64,000 nucleotides of DNA from an uncultured Prevotella sp. (lineage in GTDB: Bacteria > Bacteroidota > Bacteroidia > Bacteroidales > Bacteroidaceae), in assembly GCA_900543585.1 (NCBI GenBank), contig UQRP01000006.1, forward strand, positions 1 through 64,000. Direction: 5' to 3'. Every line of letters starts with the position of its first letter. Position 1 is the first letter of the stretch. Shown here piece by piece: positions 62,027 through 64,000 of this stretch. The notes under the pieces are model-generated. The model was given only the letters and a program-made list of their open reading frames with translations. It was not told the origin of the DNA and ran no database searches. The position numbers and the translations under genes were made by a program.

Positions 62027-63325
62027 CTATTGCAGGATCTTTACCATGCTCATTGACGAGATGAGGCCATCAGGACCGACCTTTGCCGTAATCTTGAAGT
62101 TGGCGTGTTTCTCTTTCGTAGGATCGGTGCGGTCGATGTCTTGTGAGGCGGAGAAGGAAGCCGTGTACTCATACTGTTCATCGCCGACCTCTTTCTTGTC
62201 AATCTTCATATCTTTTCCGATGTGCCAGTTCATATTCGTGATGTCGTCCTTGTAAATCTTGTCTAAGAAAACGTCAACATCGGCTTTTGTGGCATCGGGC
62301 TTACCGAGGAAGTTGGTCATCAGAGGGGCTACCGTAGCCTCCAAGGCATCTTCATCCTTAGAGTTTACGGCCTGGAAGAAGTGCCTGAGCACCGATGTGA
62401 CGAGAACCTTCTCCTCCGGCTGCACGGTCTTGGCTTTCAGCTGCTTCAAGGCGTCGTTGGCCTCGTCGACATGCTCACCGTTGGCATGCTGGTCGAGATA
62501 GGTCTGCAGAGCGGCTGCCGTATTCATGCTCTGAGCCACAGCCCAGTCCATAGAGTCCACCTTGTGCTGAATCTCAGCCTTATGCTCTGTGTCAGGGTGC
62601 TTGGCAAGATAGTCGAGCAGAGCTTGCTTCGATCCGCTCACGATGGCATTGTTCCAGTCGGTGTCGTTCTGCTTGAGTCCTTCCAAACGGGCCGTGACGG
62701 CATCGATATGGTCGGCAGGAGCATCCTGGTAGTTGTCAAGGTAAGTCTGGAGTACCAGGGGGTCATCGCTTTTCATGGCAAACTCATAAGCCTCTTCCTC
62801 TTTGGAAGCCTTGGCACTGTTGTAGAAATAGAAGCAACCAGCGCAGACGATGGCGGCAAGGATGACGGCCACAATGATAGCGGTAAAGTTCTTCTTCTTA
62901 GCAGGTTGCTGAGGCTTGGCGTTGTTCCGTGGCGGAACGTGACCACCATTGCCGCCGTTGTTGTTGACAGGCGGTACTGGGGGCGTAGGAGTTGAACGCT
63001 TAGGTGATGCCGGTGGAGGCGTGGGCCTCGATGTCTGTGATGGGCGTGCAGGCTGCTCTTGCTGTGCAGGCTCAGCGCTGAACGAGGGCTGTGAAGGTTG
63101 TGCCTGAGCCGGTTCAGAGAACTGAATCGAGGCAGTGTTGCCCACTTGGCCGGAAAGTCTCGTCAGGTGGTGGCAATTGGGGCACATCTCCTGATCCTTG
63201 AAGTAAATCTCGCCACACTGCGGGCATTTGGTAATCTTGCCAGCAATGGCCACACCGCAGTTAGGACAGAAAGGGGCTTTGTCGCTTATTTGTCGTCCGC
63301 ATTCCGGACATTTTATCATTGACAT
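62027..63325 (-). CDS. Zinc-ribbon, single-pass membrane protein
   Basis: A 432-residue protein of unknown function. Two zinc ribbons open it: CPECGRQISDKAPFCPNCG (5-23) and CPQCGEIYFKDQEMCPNC (34-51). A Pro/Gln/Ser-rich linker (about 60-145) leads to one membrane helix (FTAIIVAVILAAIVCAGCFYF, about 148-168). The outer part (170-432) is helical, with repeated YLDxxxDxP-like units (LQTYLDNYQDAPADH, LLDYLAKHPDTEHK, LQTYLDQHANGEHV), then an NTF2-like C-terminal segment. This suggests a cytosolic sensor domain joined to a periplasmic domain. It lies between a GH25 muramidase and rpiB. Role unknown. Confidence 0.78.
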   Translation of the reverse strand: MSMIKCPECGRQISDKAPFCPNCGVAIAGKITKCPQCGEIYFKDQEMCPNCHHLTRLSGQVGNTASIQFSEPAQAQPSQPSFSAEPAQQEQPARPSQTSRPTPPPASPKRSTPTPPVPPVNNNGGNGGHVPPRNNAKPQQPAKKKNFTAIIVAVILAAIVCAGCFYFYNSAKASKEEEAYEFAMKSDDPLVLQTYLDNYQDAPADHIDAVTARLEGLKQNDTDWNNAIVSGSKQALLDYLAKHPDTEHKAEIQHKVDSMDWAVAQSMNTAAALQTYLDQHANGEHVDEANDALKQLKAKTVQPEEKVLVTSVLRHFFQAVNSKDEDALEATVAPLMTNFLGKPDATKADVDVFLDKIYKDDITNMNWHIGKDMKIDKKEVGDEQYEYTASFSASQDIDRTDPTKEKHANFKITAKVGPDGLISSMSMVKILQ

Positions 63326-63358
63326 AATATAATAATGTGTATCTTAAAGTTTGAAGTA

Positions 63359-64000
63359 TTATCTGTGTCGGAATCTTATCTCCCGGAGTCTGTGTCTTCC
63401 CATGAAGCGGCTCTTGTCCACGTATCCGTTGATACCGTTAAGGTGACCCTTACCGGTATACTGCCACATGATATATTCTTTTCCGTCTCTGAGCACGGGC
63501 TGTTGTGAAGAGTATTGGGCTATCATCAGCTTGTAATCGTCGAGAAGCCCAGTGAGATAAGAGTTGTAGAAGTTTGTCCCTGTGTAGACCAGTGGTTTCT
63601 GCTTATACGCTTTCTCCACCAGGACGAGGAACTTGCTCAGCGAGTCGCGGAAGGCTTCTGTTGACAGCCCGCTCTTTGTCTCTACGTCTATCATGGGAAT
63701 GAGGTCTTGATCACCCGGGCGGCATTGGGCTTTGAAGTTCTCCAGTTGTACTTTTTGGGCTATCTTGGGCCTGTAGAAATGGTAGGAGCCAACCTTAAGG
63801 CCGTAGCTGTGCGCTAAGTCTATGTTCTGCTTGTATTTGCTGTCTATGTTGCTGCCACCTTCGCTTGCCTTGAGGTAGACGTATGCCATTTTCGTCTCCC
63901 CCACGGTCTCCCAGAATACGGTGCCCTGATAGTGGCTGAGATCTATGCCATGGATATGGCGGCAAGTGTCTTCACATTCCACGCCCATTCTCACCTGTGC
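63359..64000 (-). CDS. GH25 muramidase (lysozyme), 5' end outside window
   Basis: The C-terminal 214 codons of a glycoside hydrolase family 25 enzyme; the frame stays open to the window edge, so the start is not seen (a GTG at 63994 and an ATG at 63988 lie too close to the domain to be convincing). The domain begins at HGIDLSHYQG, with the first catalytic aspartate, and contains MIDVET, the Asp-x-Glu pair that cuts the MurNAc-GlcNAc bond. YSFYRP-type and WQYTGKG motifs follow. A basic tail (RHRLREIRFRHR) ends it. It would act on peptidoglycan, perhaps in the periplasm if a signal peptide exists upstream. Confidence 0.88.
   Translation of the reverse strand, partial: AQVRMGVECEDTCRHIHGIDLSHYQGTVFWETVGETKMAYVYLKASEGGSNIDSKYKQNIDLAHSYGLKVGSYHFYRPKIAQKVQLENFKAQCRPGDQDLIPMIDVETKSGLSTEAFRDSLSKFLVLVEKAYKQKPLVYTGTNFYNSYLTGLLDDYKLMIAQYSSQQPVLRDGKEYIMWQYTGKGHLNGINGYVDKSRFMGRHRLREIRFRHR

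Overview
The window looks like a chromosomal segment from a Bacteroidales bacterium, most likely a Prevotella-type species. The signs are a SusC/SusD pair with Bacteroidetes-only lipoproteins (BACON, DUF4302), a long Bacteroidetes-style SecA, DPP5-like peptidase, DUF3078, DUF4105 and UpxY-type NusG proteins. At least a dozen promoters also match the Bacteroidetes -7 element TAnnTTTG, several with a TTTG box 19-20 bases upstream. No phage, integrase, insertion sequence or CRISPR array was seen. Most of the content is housekeeping, with a few decayed loci.

Layout. 0-0.2 kb: 3' end of a 5S rRNA, its terminator and a 7-bp tandem repeat. 0.2-4.2 kb (minus): GHL10 lipoprotein, PafA-like phosphatase and an UpxY-like NusG paralogue in one run. 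4.3-6.7 kb (plus): mtaB and a family 2 glycosyltransferase. 6.8-15.6 kb (minus): pyrG, yidC, a DPP5-like peptidase and two tandem MFS transporters, one frameshifted. 15.7-17.0 kb: a DUF3078 protein. 17.1-20.7 kb (minus): secA. 20.8-23.4 kb (minus): a DUF4105 membrane protein followed by a PafA paralogue that has lost its catalytic residues. 23.5-29.1 kb (plus): an outer-membrane barrel, lptC, a CorC/GldE-like protein and a PpiD-like chaperone. 29.2-30.1 kb: an M48 lipoprotein protease.

30.2-35.6 kb (minus) is a GC-rich alpha-2-macroglobulin-like gene cut by one in-frame TAG. 35.9-37.5 kb is a MacB-type permease with only the C-terminal part of its ATPase, next to palindromic repeats. 37.8-39.0 kb holds riboflavin synthase, a candidate 6S-like RNA and a 22-bp tandem repeat. 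39.0-43.9 kb (minus) is an AAA ATPase followed by pyruvate:ferredoxin oxidoreductase. 44.0-46.2 kb has an uncharacterised ATP-grasp-like gene converging on a porin. 46.4-51.8 kb has tRNA-Pro, a glnS-TPR-dedA operon, an orphan small-RNA candidate and mltG. 52.0-52.6 kb is an HAD phosphatase. 52.7-61.1 kb (minus) is a five-gene SusC-SusD-metallopeptidase-DUF4302-BACON operon, probably for peptide capture. 61.5-64.0 kb (minus) has a GH25 muramidase (cut by the window edge), a zinc-ribbon membrane protein and rpiB.

The main theme is the cell envelope: protein export (SecA, YidC), lipopolysaccharide transport (LptC), outer-membrane folding (PpiD-like, M48), murein processing (MltG, GH25) and peptide use (DPP5-like, RagAB-type operon). 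The points most worth checking are the catalytically dead PafA paralogue beside DUF4105, the TAG-interrupted macroglobulin, the truncated ABC ATPase, and the two non-coding RNA candidates. All family assignments are from reading motifs; no database search was run.
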